Shown: piece after piece, positions 18,320 to 27,494 of the stretch | How positions within the stretch are numbered: the stretch's first letter is position 1 | Layout: each line of letters begins with the position of its first letter | Assembly (NCBI GenBank): GCA_963770045.1 | Contig: CAVYOD010000010.1 | Coordinates: 75,259 to 139,258 of the forward strand | Direction: 5' to 3' | Length of the DNA stretch: 64,000 bases | Source of the DNA: CAVYOD01 sp963770045 | GTDB lineage: Bacteria; Acidobacteriota; Aminicenantia; Aminicenantales; CAVYOD01 | Program-made: the position numbers and the translations under genes | Notes under the pieces: model-generated | The model's input: the letters and a program-made list of their open reading frames with translations, nothing else | Database searches by the model: none | What the model was told of the DNA's origin: nothing

Positions 18320-20638
18320 ATGTCGGCTATCTTAAGAAAAAGAAGCGCTCACATTCTTATGGGAATGATAGCTCACCTGGCGTTGCTCGCCGTGTGCGCC
18401 TTGGCCGCGGATAAAACGCACGGCTTTTTTCCGGTCTCTGTCTGGTATGCCGGCGGCAAGGCTCGGGCCCCGATGCTCGAGTCTGTGACTCCCGAGTCGC
18501 CGGCCGTCTGGAAAAAAGATCTCGAGCAAATCAAAGGCCTTGGCTTCAACACGGTCCGGAGCTGGGTGGAGTGGACGGCCTGCGAGAAAGAGGAGGGGAA
18601 ATACGACTTCCGGGCCCTTCAGACGATCTGCGATCTGGCCGAGAAAGTCGGGCTCAAGGTCATCGTCCAGGTTTATGTTGATTCAGCTCCGGATTGGGTG
18701 GGGAAGAGGTTTCCCGATTCTAAATTTGTCTGCAGCAACAGTCTCAAAGTTGAGTCGCAGGCCGCCCCCGGATTCTGTTTCGATCACCCCGGCGTCCGGG
18801 AGCGGGTCTTGAGGTTTTTCGCCGAAGCGGCTAAGGCCGTCAAGACAAAGCCGGCGTTTTATGGCTGGGACCTCTGGAGCGAGCCTCACATCATCAACTG
18901 GGCGGAGATCTATTATCTGGGGAATCCTGAATACATCCAATTCTGTTACTGTCCCACGAGCATGGCCCGATTTCGCGATTGGCTGAGGCAGAAATACCAG
19001 ACCCTCGAGAACCTGAACAAAGCCTGGTACCGGACGTTCGCAGCCTGGGATGAGGTCGAGCCGCCCCGCTACGGAACGATTCTGACCTACACCGATTACA
19101 TTGACTGGAAAGAATACATCTCCGATAAATTGGCTCAAGATTTAAAAATGAAGGCCGATGCCGTCCGGGCGGTCGTGCCCGACGCCGTCATCACCAGCCA
19201 TTCGGCGACCCCGGGGATTTTCAGCCGGCCGGACTGGAGCGGGACACCGGACGATCGCAAGATGGCCGACAGCGTTGATTTCTACGGCGCTTCCATCTAT
19301 CCCAAACATGCCTGGACGATCAAACCCTGGTCGCCCTTCTTTCGCTCAGCCGGGCTCGATTTTGTCCGCTCAATGGGCCTGACGAACTCGGGCTTCTACA
19401 TCGGAGAGTTGCAGGCCGGCTACGGCGTCTTCGGCATGAAGCTCAGCGTCCCGGTTGTGGGCGAAGACCTGCGGGACTGGATGTGGAGCGCCGTCGCCTA
19501 TGGGGCCAGGGCGGTCAACATCTATGCCTATTACCCGATGTCCTCCGGATATGAGGCGGGCGGCTACGGCCTGGTGGAATTGGACGGCAAAGTTACGGAA
19601 AGGGCAAGCGCGGCGGGCAAGATCGCCCGGGTCGTCAGTGAAAACAAGGATCTTTTCCTCAAGAGCCTCCCGCCCAGGGCAGAGATCGCCATCGTCTATG
19701 ATCCACTCGCCCACATGGTCGGAGGTCAGCAGACCTTTACCGGAGAGGGGCAGACGGTCGGTGTCAACAACCTGAGCGAATCGCTGCAGGGAATTCACAG
19801 GGCATTTTATGAAAGGAATATTCCTGTGGACTTTCTCCATGCCCGGGACCTCGAGCCGGATCGGTGGAGCCGGTACAAGCTCCTCATTGTCCCCTATCCC
19901 GTGATGATGTCACGGCCCCACCTCGAGAAGTTGGCCGCTTACGTCCGGGAGGGAGGGACACTGGTGTCTGAAGCCCGCTGCGGTTGGATCGACGAACGGG
20001 GTTTTTCCGCGGCCGTGGTGCCGGGGGGAGGTCTCCACGATGTCTTCGGCTGCCGGGAAGCCGAGCTCATGCCCATCCCCAAGACCGGGACGATAAAGAT
20101 CAAGTCTGCCCAGGATTTTCTTCCTCTTCTAAGACCCGGCGACAAGCTGGATTCGCTCTTTTTTGAGGAGAGCTTTGAGCTCCAAGGCAAGGACGCCAGA
20201 GTCGTGGCCGAATTCGAAAACGGAAAACCGGCCGCGGTTCTGTCATCTTATGGAAAAGGGAAGGCCTTGATCGTGGGCTCCTTTCTCGGCTCGGCCTATC
20301 ATCATTTCAAAAACCCCAACAACGGGAAATTTTTCGCCGGCCTGGCGGATTGGCTCAAAATTAGCAGGCCGATGGAAGTCACCTCCTCGGACCCGGAAGT
20401 CCTGGTCGAGGGTCGGGTCCTCGAAAGCGAGGGTTCAAGGATCCTGTTCGGGTTCAACCGGGGCGAGAGAAGAGTCCTCGCTAAATTCGCCGTTCTCATA
20501 AGCGGGAAAAAATTCGAGGTCAGCGAATTAGAAACAAAAAATAGCGTGTCCTATGCTCTCGAAAAAGGACGTGTTGCAATTGAAAAGACTTTGGAGCCGC
20601 GAGAGGTCTGGGTCGTGGCCATCAAATCCACGGACTGA
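18320..20638 (+). CDS. secreted GH42-type beta-galactosidase-like glycosidase
   Basis: The protein has 772 residues and an uninterrupted frame. A signal peptide (HLALLAVCALAA) is followed by a TIM barrel with GFNTVRSWVEW, GWDLWSEPH (acid/base Glu region) and YIGELQAGYG (nucleophile Glu region). A glutamine-amidotransferase-like trimerisation domain follows (LLIVPYPVMM, AYVREGGTLVSEAR, GKGKALIVGSFLGSAYHH), the order known for GH42. It probably removes beta-linked galactose or a related sugar; the exact linkage is unknown. The ATG at 18320 follows AAAGGAG. Its stop lies 9 bases before the ROK kinase gene, so GH18, GH42 and the kinase look like one operon. Confidence 0.87.
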   Translation: MSAILRKRSAHILMGMIAHLALLAVCALAADKTHGFFPVSVWYAGGKARAPMLESVTPESPAVWKKDLEQIKGLGFNTVRSWVEWTACEKEEGKYDFRALQTICDLAEKVGLKVIVQVYVDSAPDWVGKRFPDSKFVCSNSLKVESQAAPGFCFDHPGVRERVLRFFAEAAKAVKTKPAFYGWDLWSEPHIINWAEIYYLGNPEYIQFCYCPTSMARFRDWLRQKYQTLENLNKAWYRTFAAWDEVEPPRYGTILTYTDYIDWKEYISDKLAQDLKMKADAVRAVVPDAVITSHSATPGIFSRPDWSGTPDDRKMADSVDFYGASIYPKHAWTIKPWSPFFRSAGLDFVRSMGLTNSGFYIGELQAGYGVFGMKLSVPVVGEDLRDWMWSAVAYGARAVNIYAYYPMSSGYEAGGYGLVELDGKVTERASAAGKIARVVSENKDLFLKSLPPRAEIAIVYDPLAHMVGGQQTFTGEGQTVGVNNLSESLQGIHRAFYERNIPVDFLHARDLEPDRWSRYKLLIVPYPVMMSRPHLEKLAAYVREGGTLVSEARCGWIDERGFSAAVVPGGGLHDVFGCREAELMPIPKTGTIKIKSAQDFLPLLRPGDKLDSLFFEESFELQGKDARVVAEFENGKPAAVLSSYGKGKALIVGSFLGSAYHHFKNPNNGKFFAGLADWLKISRPMEVTSSDPEVLVEGRVLESEGSRILFGFNRGERRVLAKFAVLISGKKFEVSELETKNSVSYALEKGRVAIEKTLEPREVWVVAIKSTD

Positions 20639-20647
20639 GAGGGGGAT

Positions 20648-21653
20648 GTGTCCAAACAACGCGGAGAGAAGCAATTTTGCGGAGCCATCGACATCGGAGG
20701 GACCAAGATCTCGGCTGCCCTTTTTACCTCGGACGGAACGATGTCGGGCAAGCGCAAGGTGCCTGTCGATAAAGAGGGAGGGGAGAAGGTCGCCGGTCAA
20801 GCGGTCGAGCTCATCCAGGACCTCGTGTCTCGTTCCTCCGAGGAGGGCGGACGGCTCTCGGCCTTGGGCATTTGCGTACCCGGGGTGGTTTATCATGATT
20901 CCGGAGTCGTTTGGGCTCCCAACATTGCCGGATGGAGACATTATCATCTCCGCTCCAAAATCCAGGAAAAAACAAAATTGCCCTTGCTCCTCGAGAGCGA
21001 TCGCAGCGCTTATGTCATTGGAGAACAGTGGCGCGGGATCGCCGAGGGTTTGAAGAATATCATTTTTCTGGCTGTCGGGACCGGAATCGGAGCCGGTTTG
21101 ATGATCGATGGGCGCATCTGCCGCGGAAGCGAGGATATCGCCGGCGCCGTGGGCTGGTTCGCTCTCAACCCGGACTATAAGCCGGAATACGCGGAGATGG
21201 GCTGTTTTGAGGCCGAGGCCTCCGGAAATTCCGTTGCCAGGAGAGCCATGGCGATGCTCAAATCGGGAGAGCCTTCTTTGATGCGCGAGATGGTCGGCGG
21301 CAAAAACTCGAACGTCTACCGCTCAAACCGTTATCGAAGCCGCCCGCCGGAAAGACCTCCTGGCCCGGAGGACGATCGAGCTGACCGTCCAGTATCTGGC
21401 AATGGGGATCGCCAATCTCGTCAGCCTGCTCAATCCCGAGATGATCGTCCTGGGCGGAGGACTCTTTCAGGCGGGGGAGATCCTTCTGGAGCCGGTGAGG
21501 GCCGGGTTCAGAAAATGGGCCCAACCTCTGGCCGCCGAAACCGTCCGGATCGAACTCTCGCGCCTCGGTGAGGATGCGGGTCTTTACGGCGCCGCCAAAT
21601 TAGCGTGGCAAAATCAGACAGATCGGGGACGTTCCCCAAGGGGACACCCTTGA
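20648..21653 (+). CDS. ROK-family sugar kinase, zinc site degenerate, one frameshift
   Basis: The ATP-binding motif AIDIGGTKISAALF and the sugar-binding region GTGIGAGLMIDG mark a ROK kinase, likely for glucose, GlcNAc or ManNAc. It starts with GTG at 20648 after GAGGGGG. The frame breaks near 21315, and adding or removing one base joins it to LTAQTVIEAARRKDLLARR-like sequence and the conserved NLVSLLNPEMIVLGGGL, ending at the TGA at 21651-21653. The usual GHxxxxxGxxCxCGxxGC zinc motif is mostly missing: only GCFEAEASG, its last Cys, remains. The final dozen residues (after KLAWQNQ) come from an interspersed repeat arm. The operon partners GH42 and GH18 suggest that its substrate is a sugar they release. 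Confidence 0.82.
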
Positions 21654-21727
21654 AAGCCCTTCATCTAATTATTAAGCCACAAACCAATAATCGATAGGCA
21701 AAGGGTGTCCCCTTGGGGAACGTCCCC
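21625..21727. repeat. interspersed repeat as an inverted pair with perfect 27-base arms
   Basis: The arm at 21701-21727 (starting AAGGGTGTCCCCTTGGGG) is the exact reverse complement of 21625-21651. A 49-base A/T-rich loop separates them. Each arm is itself palindromic (GGGGACGTTCCCC-like). Single or partial copies lie at 8340-8357 and 12176-12206. The left arm codes for the last residues of the ROK kinase. The pair may also act as a terminator or mRNA stabiliser between the kinase and SIS genes. Confidence 0.85.
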
Positions 21728-21755
21728 CAGTTCCCAGTTTGAAGGAGGTTAAAGG

Positions 21756-22517
21756 ATGTCGGCCACGAAATACCTGAACAGGATCCAGGAGATCCTGGAA
21801 ACAATCAAAACCAAAGAAATCAAAAAAATCCGAAAGGCCGCAGCCATCATGTCAGAATCCATTTCCCACGGCGGTCGGGTTTACCTTTTCGGAAGCGGCC
21901 ACTCGGTTATTCCGGTGCTCGATATTTTCCCGCGGTATGGAAGTTTTGTCGGGTTTTTCCCGCTCTATGACCCCAGGCTGATGTGGTTCAATGTCATCGG
22001 TCCGGGTGGGGCGAGGGAACTTCTCTGGCTGGAGCGACAGGAAGGTTACGCGAAGGTCTTCCTGCAAAGCTATCCCCTGGAACCGCGGGACTGTCTGCTC
22101 GTCTTTTCGCATGGGGGCCTAAACGCCGCACCGCTCGAGATGGCCCTCGAGGCCAGGAACAAAGGACTCAAGGTCATCACCGTTTCCTCCCACCAAAATA
22201 TCAAAATTGCGAACCGGTCCCACTCTTCGGGAAAAGTCCTTTCGGACGCTGCGGACGTGGCAATAGACAACTGCGTCCCGCCCGAGGATTCATTGGTCGA
22301 TGTCGGCCAGATCGAGAAAGTCGCCGCCGGGTCGACCGTTGCCGCCGTGGCCATCGCCATGTCGCTCGTGGCCGAGACGGCCGCGCTCCTGGCCAAAAAG
22401 GGGAAAGTGCCTCCGACATTTGTTTCGCCCAATGTCCAGGGCGTTCCCAAAGACCACATGGCCAAGGTCTATCAGGCGTTTACGGAATTTTATTACAGCC
22501 GACCGCTAAAGAAGTGA
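21756..22517 (+). CDS. SIS-domain (UPF0309-like) sugar-phosphate-binding protein
   Basis: The product has 253 residues with one SIS fold: an N-terminal helix, then VYLFGSGHSVIPV (phosphate loop) and CLLVFSHGGLNAAPLEMA (second conserved loop). A KVITVSSHQN strand and a late GSTVAAVAIAMSLVAETAA helix follow. SIS proteins bind or isomerise phosphosugars. In this position an amino-sugar 6-phosphate or N-acetylmuramate-derived substrate is plausible, which could compensate for the lack of other amino-sugar enzymes. This is inference. GAAGGAGG precedes the ATG at 21756. It lies between the ROK kinase and the MFS carrier. Confidence 0.85.
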   Translation: MSATKYLNRIQEILETIKTKEIKKIRKAAAIMSESISHGGRVYLFGSGHSVIPVLDIFPRYGSFVGFFPLYDPRLMWFNVIGPGGARELLWLERQEGYAKVFLQSYPLEPRDCLLVFSHGGLNAAPLEMALEARNKGLKVITVSSHQNIKIANRSHSSGKVLSDAADVAIDNCVPPEDSLVDVGQIEKVAAGSTVAAVAIAMSLVAETAALLAKKGKVPPTFVSPNVQGVPKDHMAKVYQAFTEFYYSRPLKK

Positions 22518-22624
22518 GCAGTGAGAAGTGAGCTGTGAGCAGTAAATAATAAGATGAATCCAATTTGTATTTGCCTTTGTTATTTTTGTCCCCACAGCTC
22601 AGTGCTCACAGCTCACTGCTCACC
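22514..22624. repeat. inverted low-complexity GTGAGCA/TGCTCAC repeat
   Basis: Starting inside the stop codon of the SIS gene, 22514-22544 is built of GTGAGCA, GTGAGAA and GTGAGCT words. The complementary words (CACAGCTCA, TGCTCAC) fill 22593-22624. The two can pair over roughly 20-25 bases with small bulges. Similar words occur at 33003-33018, 59514-59530 and 59585-59620, always between genes. Confidence 0.7.
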
Positions 22625-22668
22625 TGGATTATTACGCAAACACAACGCTACGGCCAGGAGAATGATCG

Positions 22669-23859
22669 TTGGCTGAAATTGATAAACCCAGAGACACGAG
22701 AGTTGTTCAACTTATGTCTTCCGCCTGCGCGGGGATGTTCGTGTTCGGCATTGTCATGGCGACTCTAGGGGCCATCCTGCCATCCCTTTTTTCCAGGATC
22801 CAGTTCAGCAAAGGGGAGGCGGGGAATCTCTTCTTTTGCATGAATCTGGCGATGCTGGTCATGTCTTTGTTATTCGGCCCGATCGTTGACCGTTTTGGCT
22901 TCAAAATATTTTTGATGATTTGCTCTGCCCTCGTGGCCGCCTCTTTTTTTGTCCTGACTTCTGCTTCGACCTATGCCCTGGTGCTTCTGGCGGCCGTTAT
23001 CCTGGGCTTCGGAGGCGGCGGGCTCAACGGAGGCACCAACGCCCTGACCTCGGATATCCATCCTGACAAACGCAGCTCGGCCTTGAACCTCCTGGGCATC
23101 TTTTTTGGCTTCGGCGCCCTGTCCATCCCTTTCCTGATCGGGACCCTGCTCAGGGCCGTAGGGCTCCGGAATATCCTTTTGTTCGCGACCTTCCTGGGCC
23201 TTGTTCCGTTTATCCTCTTTTCTCTCTTTTCTTTTCCAAGGCCAAAGCAGTCTCAAGGATTCCCCCTCTTCCGGGCCGACCAGGTCATCAAGAGCCCTCT
23301 TCTCTGGCTTTGCGGGTTTCTCCTTTTTTTTGAATCCGGGAATGAGTTCACGATCGGAGGCTGGATTTCGACCTATCTCCAAGAGTCTTTCAAAATGTCC
23401 TCGGGCGCAGCCTCGCTCGTCCTGGCGGGCTATTGGGGGGCAATCGTGGCCGGCCGGCTGATTTCGAGCAAGATCGTGCGGCTGTTTAAGAATGAGAAGC
23501 TGGTCTTGGCCAGCGCCATTCTGGCCTTTTTTGCGGCGGCGCTGCTCGCGTCCTCGCCTTCAGGGTTTTTGGCCTCTGCAGGAGCCATCGGCATCGGCCT
23601 CGGGTTCGCGGCCATTTTCCCGACGACGCTTGCCGCGGTCGGAGAGAGTTTCCCTGCGTTTTCCGGGACGGCCTTCAGCATCGTCCTGACGATCGCCCTC
23701 TGCGGCGGGATGACCTCGCCCTGGCTGGCCGGAAAAGTCGCCCAGGGCTCGAGCCTCCGCCAGGGGCTTTTCATTCCGGTCGTCAATTGCGGTATGATAA
23801 TCATCCTGCAGTTGGTGATCATGAGAGTGTCGAAGATTCGCCAACGGGCAGAGTGTTGA
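22669..23859 (+). CDS. major facilitator superfamily transporter, FucP/GlcP-like
   Basis: This inner-membrane carrier has 396 residues and about 12 hydrophobic segments, starting with AGMFVFGIVMATLGAILPSLF. The MFS signature FGPIVDRFGFKIFL lies between helices 2 and 3, and DIHPDKRSSALNLLGIFFGFGAL resembles the sugar:H+ symporter branch of fucose and glucose carriers. It starts with TTG at 22669 after CCAGGAG. It follows the ROK kinase and SIS genes, so a monosaccharide or amino-sugar substrate is likely. The exact sugar is unknown. Confidence 0.88.
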   Translation: MAEIDKPRDTRVVQLMSSACAGMFVFGIVMATLGAILPSLFSRIQFSKGEAGNLFFCMNLAMLVMSLLFGPIVDRFGFKIFLMICSALVAASFFVLTSASTYALVLLAAVILGFGGGGLNGGTNALTSDIHPDKRSSALNLLGIFFGFGALSIPFLIGTLLRAVGLRNILLFATFLGLVPFILFSLFSFPRPKQSQGFPLFRADQVIKSPLLWLCGFLLFFESGNEFTIGGWISTYLQESFKMSSGAASLVLAGYWGAIVAGRLISSKIVRLFKNEKLVLASAILAFFAAALLASSPSGFLASAGAIGIGLGFAAIFPTTLAAVGESFPAFSGTAFSIVLTIALCGGMTSPWLAGKVAQGSSLRQGLFIPVVNCGMIIILQLVIMRVSKIRQRAEC

Positions 23860-23958
23860 GTCCAAGAGAGCAGCGATGCAGAGGTCTGGCATCTTTTAGG
23901 CGGTTTATAAAGCATTCTTGAAAAATAGGCCATAACGCGATATCTTCTATCTTTTGAG

Positions 23959-26320
23959 ATGAAAACAAAAACGGAGACCCGAAAATGGTTACTTCTCGCT
24001 GCGGGGCTGTTGATCGTTGCCGTTTGTCTTTGGATTTTTCTGCGTCCTGAAAAAGATCCTGCAGAAAAGATAGAGAGACTCTGGGCGAAGAGCGGAGTCA
24101 GAAAGCCCAACGTCATCCTGATCACGATGGACACGACGCGGGCCGACCATCTGGGCTGCTATGGGTATCCGAATATCAAGACCCCAAACCTGGACGCCCT
24201 GGCTCGCGGGGGAGTCCTGTTTGAACAATGCGCCTCAGCCTCGCCCCTGACCCTCCCGTCGCACTGCTCGATCATGACCGGCATGTACCCCACGTATCAC
24301 GGTGTCCGGGTCAACGGGAACACCGCTTTGAGCGAAGAACAAACAACGATCGCCGAAGTGCTTTCGGCGCGGGGCTACCAGTGCGGGGCTTTCATCGGCG
24401 CGTTTGTCCTTGACGGCCGGTGGGGGCTTAAGCAAGGTTTCCAGCATTATGATGATCAATTTGACCTGAGAAAATACAAGCACCTTGACCTCGGGGCCAT
24501 TCAAAGACCGGGCAACCAAGTGATGGACGCAGCGCTCGCCTGGCTCGAAGGCGAGAAACAAAATTCCTTCTTTGCCTGGATCCATCTCTATGACCCGCAT
24601 GCCCCTTATGAGCCGCCGGAGCCTTATCGATCCGAATACAGCCAGAGGGGCCTCGTCGGTCTGTACGACGGTGAGATCGCCTTCATGGATGAACAGATCG
24701 GAAGGTGCGTATCCTGGCTGGAGAAAAACGGCCTGGATAAAAACACCGTCCTCATCCTTGTCGGCGACCACGGAGAAGGGTTGGGGAGCCACGGCGAGGA
24801 GACGCACGGCTATTATATTTATGAATACGTGGTCCATGTCCCGCTTATCGTCGTCACGCCGTTTGAAAAGCTCCGCGGCCAGCGCGTCTCCTCCCAGGCC
24901 AGAACCGTAGATGTTTTTCCGACCGTTCTTGACCTGGCCAAGGTCAAAGCCCCGGTCAAACCGCAGGGCCAATCTCTTCTCCCGATGATGTTCCGGCCCG
25001 AGAAAAAGGTGGAAGGCTACGCCTACGGGGAATCTATGGCCCCCAATATTCAGTTCGGGTGGAGCCCTCTCCGCACCTTGCGGACACCGCATTATAAATA
25101 TATCGATGCGCCCAGGGCTGAGCTGTATGATCTCACTCAAGACGCTGACGAGCATATGAATCTGTTTCAACAATATCCTGATCTGGCCCGGAAAATGAAA
25201 GACGAGCTGGATCGGCTCATGGCCGAAACGAGCCGGGGTGCTCCTGCGCCTCAGGCCGCGAACCTGGACAAGGAAACAGTGGAGAGGCTGGCCGCTCTCG
25301 GCTATATCGGGGCGCCCGTTTCCACGAAAAAATCTTCCGGCAGCGGCTCGAGGGCGCTGGCCGACCCCAAGGATAAGCTCCAGGTCTTTGCCTCTGTCCA
25401 GCAGGCCGGGGAATTGATCACGAGAGACCAGTATGCCCGGGCTGCAGAAAACTTGGAGGCTGCCCTTCGGGAAGACCCGGCTATCCCGCAGGCTCTGCTG
25501 CAACTGGCAACCTGCTATACGGAGCTGGGGAGGAATGAGGAAGCGAAAGTCAAACTTGATTCGGTTTTGAAAGATGATCCAGAGAATGTTCAGGCGCTCA
25601 TCAGTTTGGCGAACATCCTCCTTAGGGAAGGAAAGAAAGAAGATGTCATTGCCCTCTGCAAACGGACCCTGTCTGTGGATGAGAAAAACGTCCAGGCCTA
25701 CATGCTTATCGGAGAGGTTTATATAGACGAAGAAAACCACGCCCAGGCCCTCCCTTATTTCGAAAAGGCCGTGGAGATCCAACCGAAGTTAACCCGGAAC
25801 CGCCTCAATCTGGCGGCCAGTTTGGTGGGGGTGAAACAATATGACCGGGCCGAAACAATGTTGAAAGGAATCATCCATGAATACCCGAATTCCCCCCGGG
25901 CCAAATTCAATTTGGGGTTGCTTTATGAAGATCAGGGAAGGCTGGAAGAGGCCAGGACAGCCTATGCCGAAGAAGTCTCTGCCTTCCCTCGGGAATTCCA
26001 AGCCCGGTTCAATTTAGGCAAGGTCCTTTTTAAACTCGGCGACCGCGGCCGGTTCTCTAGAGCAAATGCGGGAGGTCGTCAAGCTCAATCCCAAGCTGGC
26101 TGAAGGGCACCTCCTGCTCGCCAGAGGCCTGCTCTATGAGCCGGTTCCGCTCGATGAAGTCAGGGCGCTGGTGGAAAAAGGGCTTGCCCTCGCCGAAACG
26201 TCCGAGCTCAAAGCCTTCGGCTATTTTCTTTTGGCTGATGTCTATAACCGCGAACATCAACCGGAAAAGATGAACGAAGCTTTGCGCCGGGCCAACTCAT
26301 ACAAACCGAAGAAGGAGTGA
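23959..26320 (+). CDS. sulfatase-like (alkaline phosphatase superfamily) protein with C-terminal TPR repeats
   Basis: A membrane anchor (WLLLAAGLLIVAVCLWIFL) is followed by an extracytoplasmic sulfatase fold: ILITMDTTRADHLGCYGY (metal Asp pair), then LVGDHGEGLGSHGEETHG (metal Asp-His). At the position of the formylglycine Cys/Ser the sequence is LTLPSHCSIMTG: Thr 98, with His in place of the usual Arg. It therefore cannot be a standard FGly sulfatase. Thr is the nucleophile in phosphoethanolamine and phosphoglycerol transferases of the same superfamily. From about residue 470 six to eight TPR units follow. One frameshift near 26045 separates the last TPR stretch (26066-26320), annotated here as part of the same gene. 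A CarboxypepD_reg+TPR gene starts 3 bases later. Confidence 0.85.
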
Positions 26321-26323
26321 ATT

Positions 26324-27283
26324 ATGAGCTGCCGAACCCGCCAATTCTTTTGGACACTATTTTTATTGATCGGACTGATTCTGCCCCTTCCGACGTTCGG
26401 CCAGTACCGCGAGTATTATCTTTATGGAAAGGTCCTGGACACACAGAAAAATCCGCTGGAAGGAGTCGAAATCTCGATCCGGGACGCCGATGCCAACCGC
26501 AGCTACACCGCTAAAACCAAAAAGGACGGCGAATACAAGTTCGTCGGATTGCCTCATGGTATATACAAGGTCGTTTTCAAGAAGGAAGGTTACGCCGAGA
26601 AAGAGGACGAGTGGAAATTCGAAATGCCCCAGGAAAAAATACAGAAAGTTGAGATTCCACCTGTCGTGCTCGTTTCCCAGGGTCAGGCTCAGGAACAGAA
26701 GCGCTTGCAGGAAATGCAGGGGGCGATCAAAGAAGTCGCCGAAAAATTCAAGCAGAAGGACTATGACGGTGCCATCGCGCTGTTGAAAGGCGACCTGGAG
26801 AAGAATCCCAAGGATGCCAATGCGCTTTACCTCCTCGGGATGAGTTACTCTAGGAAACAAATGTATGCGGAAGCCATTAACGCCTTGACTCAAGTTACAG
26901 AGCAGATCCCGAAGTTCGCGCCAGCCTTCTTTGAGCTGGCGGTCTGTTATCAGCAGCAAAAGGATCTCGAAAAGGCCCTCGACTCTTACCAGAAGACAAT
27001 CGAGCTTGACCCTAATAACCCGGACGCTGCCTACAACTCCGGCCTGATCCTTTTCGGGCTGAACCGCGTCGACGAGGCCTTGGTCCGTTTTGAAAAAGCG
27101 CTGAGTCTAAAGCCGGATGATCCCGCTTATCTCGAGATGGCCGGGAGATGTTACATCAATCAGGCCAATTTTCAAAAGGCGATTGATTATCTGGAGAAGG
27201 CCAAAACCGGAAACACGGACGCGGAAAAAGTCAAATTTTTGGACGACCTCATTATGAAATTGAAGGAACAGATCAAGAAGTGA
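26324..27283 (+). CDS. secreted protein with carboxypeptidase-regulatory-like domain and TPR repeats
   Basis: The product has 319 residues. A signal peptide (FFWTLFLLIGLILPLPTFG) is followed by a beta-sandwich carboxypeptidase-regulatory-like domain (GKVLDTQKNPLEGVEISI, DGEYKFVGLPHGIYKVVF). Residues 140-310 carry about four to five TPR units, with ELAVCYQQQKDLEKALDSYQ and ELDPNNPDAAYNSGLILFG the clearest. TPRs suggest a scaffold, and the regulatory domain matches the one at the N-terminus of the TonB receptors nearby. It starts 3 bases after the sulfatase-like gene, so translational coupling is likely. The same architecture recurs on the minus strand at 37926-38845. The molecular function is unknown. 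Confidence 0.85.
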   Translation: MSCRTRQFFWTLFLLIGLILPLPTFGQYREYYLYGKVLDTQKNPLEGVEISIRDADANRSYTAKTKKDGEYKFVGLPHGIYKVVFKKEGYAEKEDEWKFEMPQEKIQKVEIPPVVLVSQGQAQEQKRLQEMQGAIKEVAEKFKQKDYDGAIALLKGDLEKNPKDANALYLLGMSYSRKQMYAEAINALTQVTEQIPKFAPAFFELAVCYQQQKDLEKALDSYQKTIELDPNNPDAAYNSGLILFGLNRVDEALVRFEKALSLKPDDPAYLEMAGRCYINQANFQKAIDYLEKAKTGNTDAEKVKFLDDLIMKLKEQIKK

Positions 27284-27287
27284 ACTC

Positions 27288-27335
27288 CCGTTCTTTGACG
27301 AGATGGACGAGACGACGAGAGAGATGAGAAAGACG
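27288..27335 (+). repeat. GACGAGA-type low-complexity repeat
   Basis: A run of GACGAGATGGACGAGACGAC followed by GAGAGAGATGAGAAAG-like words lies directly after the stop codon. Related words occur at 13246-13280 (complement), 55725-55740 (complement) and 56150-56190, always between genes. Confidence 0.6.
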
Positions 27336-27346
27336 GCATTTGGGAC

Positions 27347-27373
27347 TTGACATTAACCAAAAAAAAATATAAT
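27347..27373 (+). promoter_or_regulatory. promoter of the first TonB receptor gene
   Basis: TTGACA at 27347-27352 and TATAAT at 27368-27373 are both perfect consensus boxes, 15 bases apart, which is 2 bases short of the optimum. They lie 122 bases before the start codon, leaving a long A/T-rich leader. Confidence 0.5.
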
Positions 27374-27494
27374 TATTTTACTGCTGGGATGTGAAGGCGT
27401 TTGATTTTTTGGGGTGAGATGTTTATTCTTTATTTCGGCTCGCACCTCGGAAAAACAACTTTTTTCTATAAGCAATAAAAAAAGGAGGGAAAAA

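Noticed and set aside
24235..25782. 515-codon open frame on the minus strand
   Set aside because: Antisense shadow of the sulfatase-like gene, with low-quality composition and no motif.
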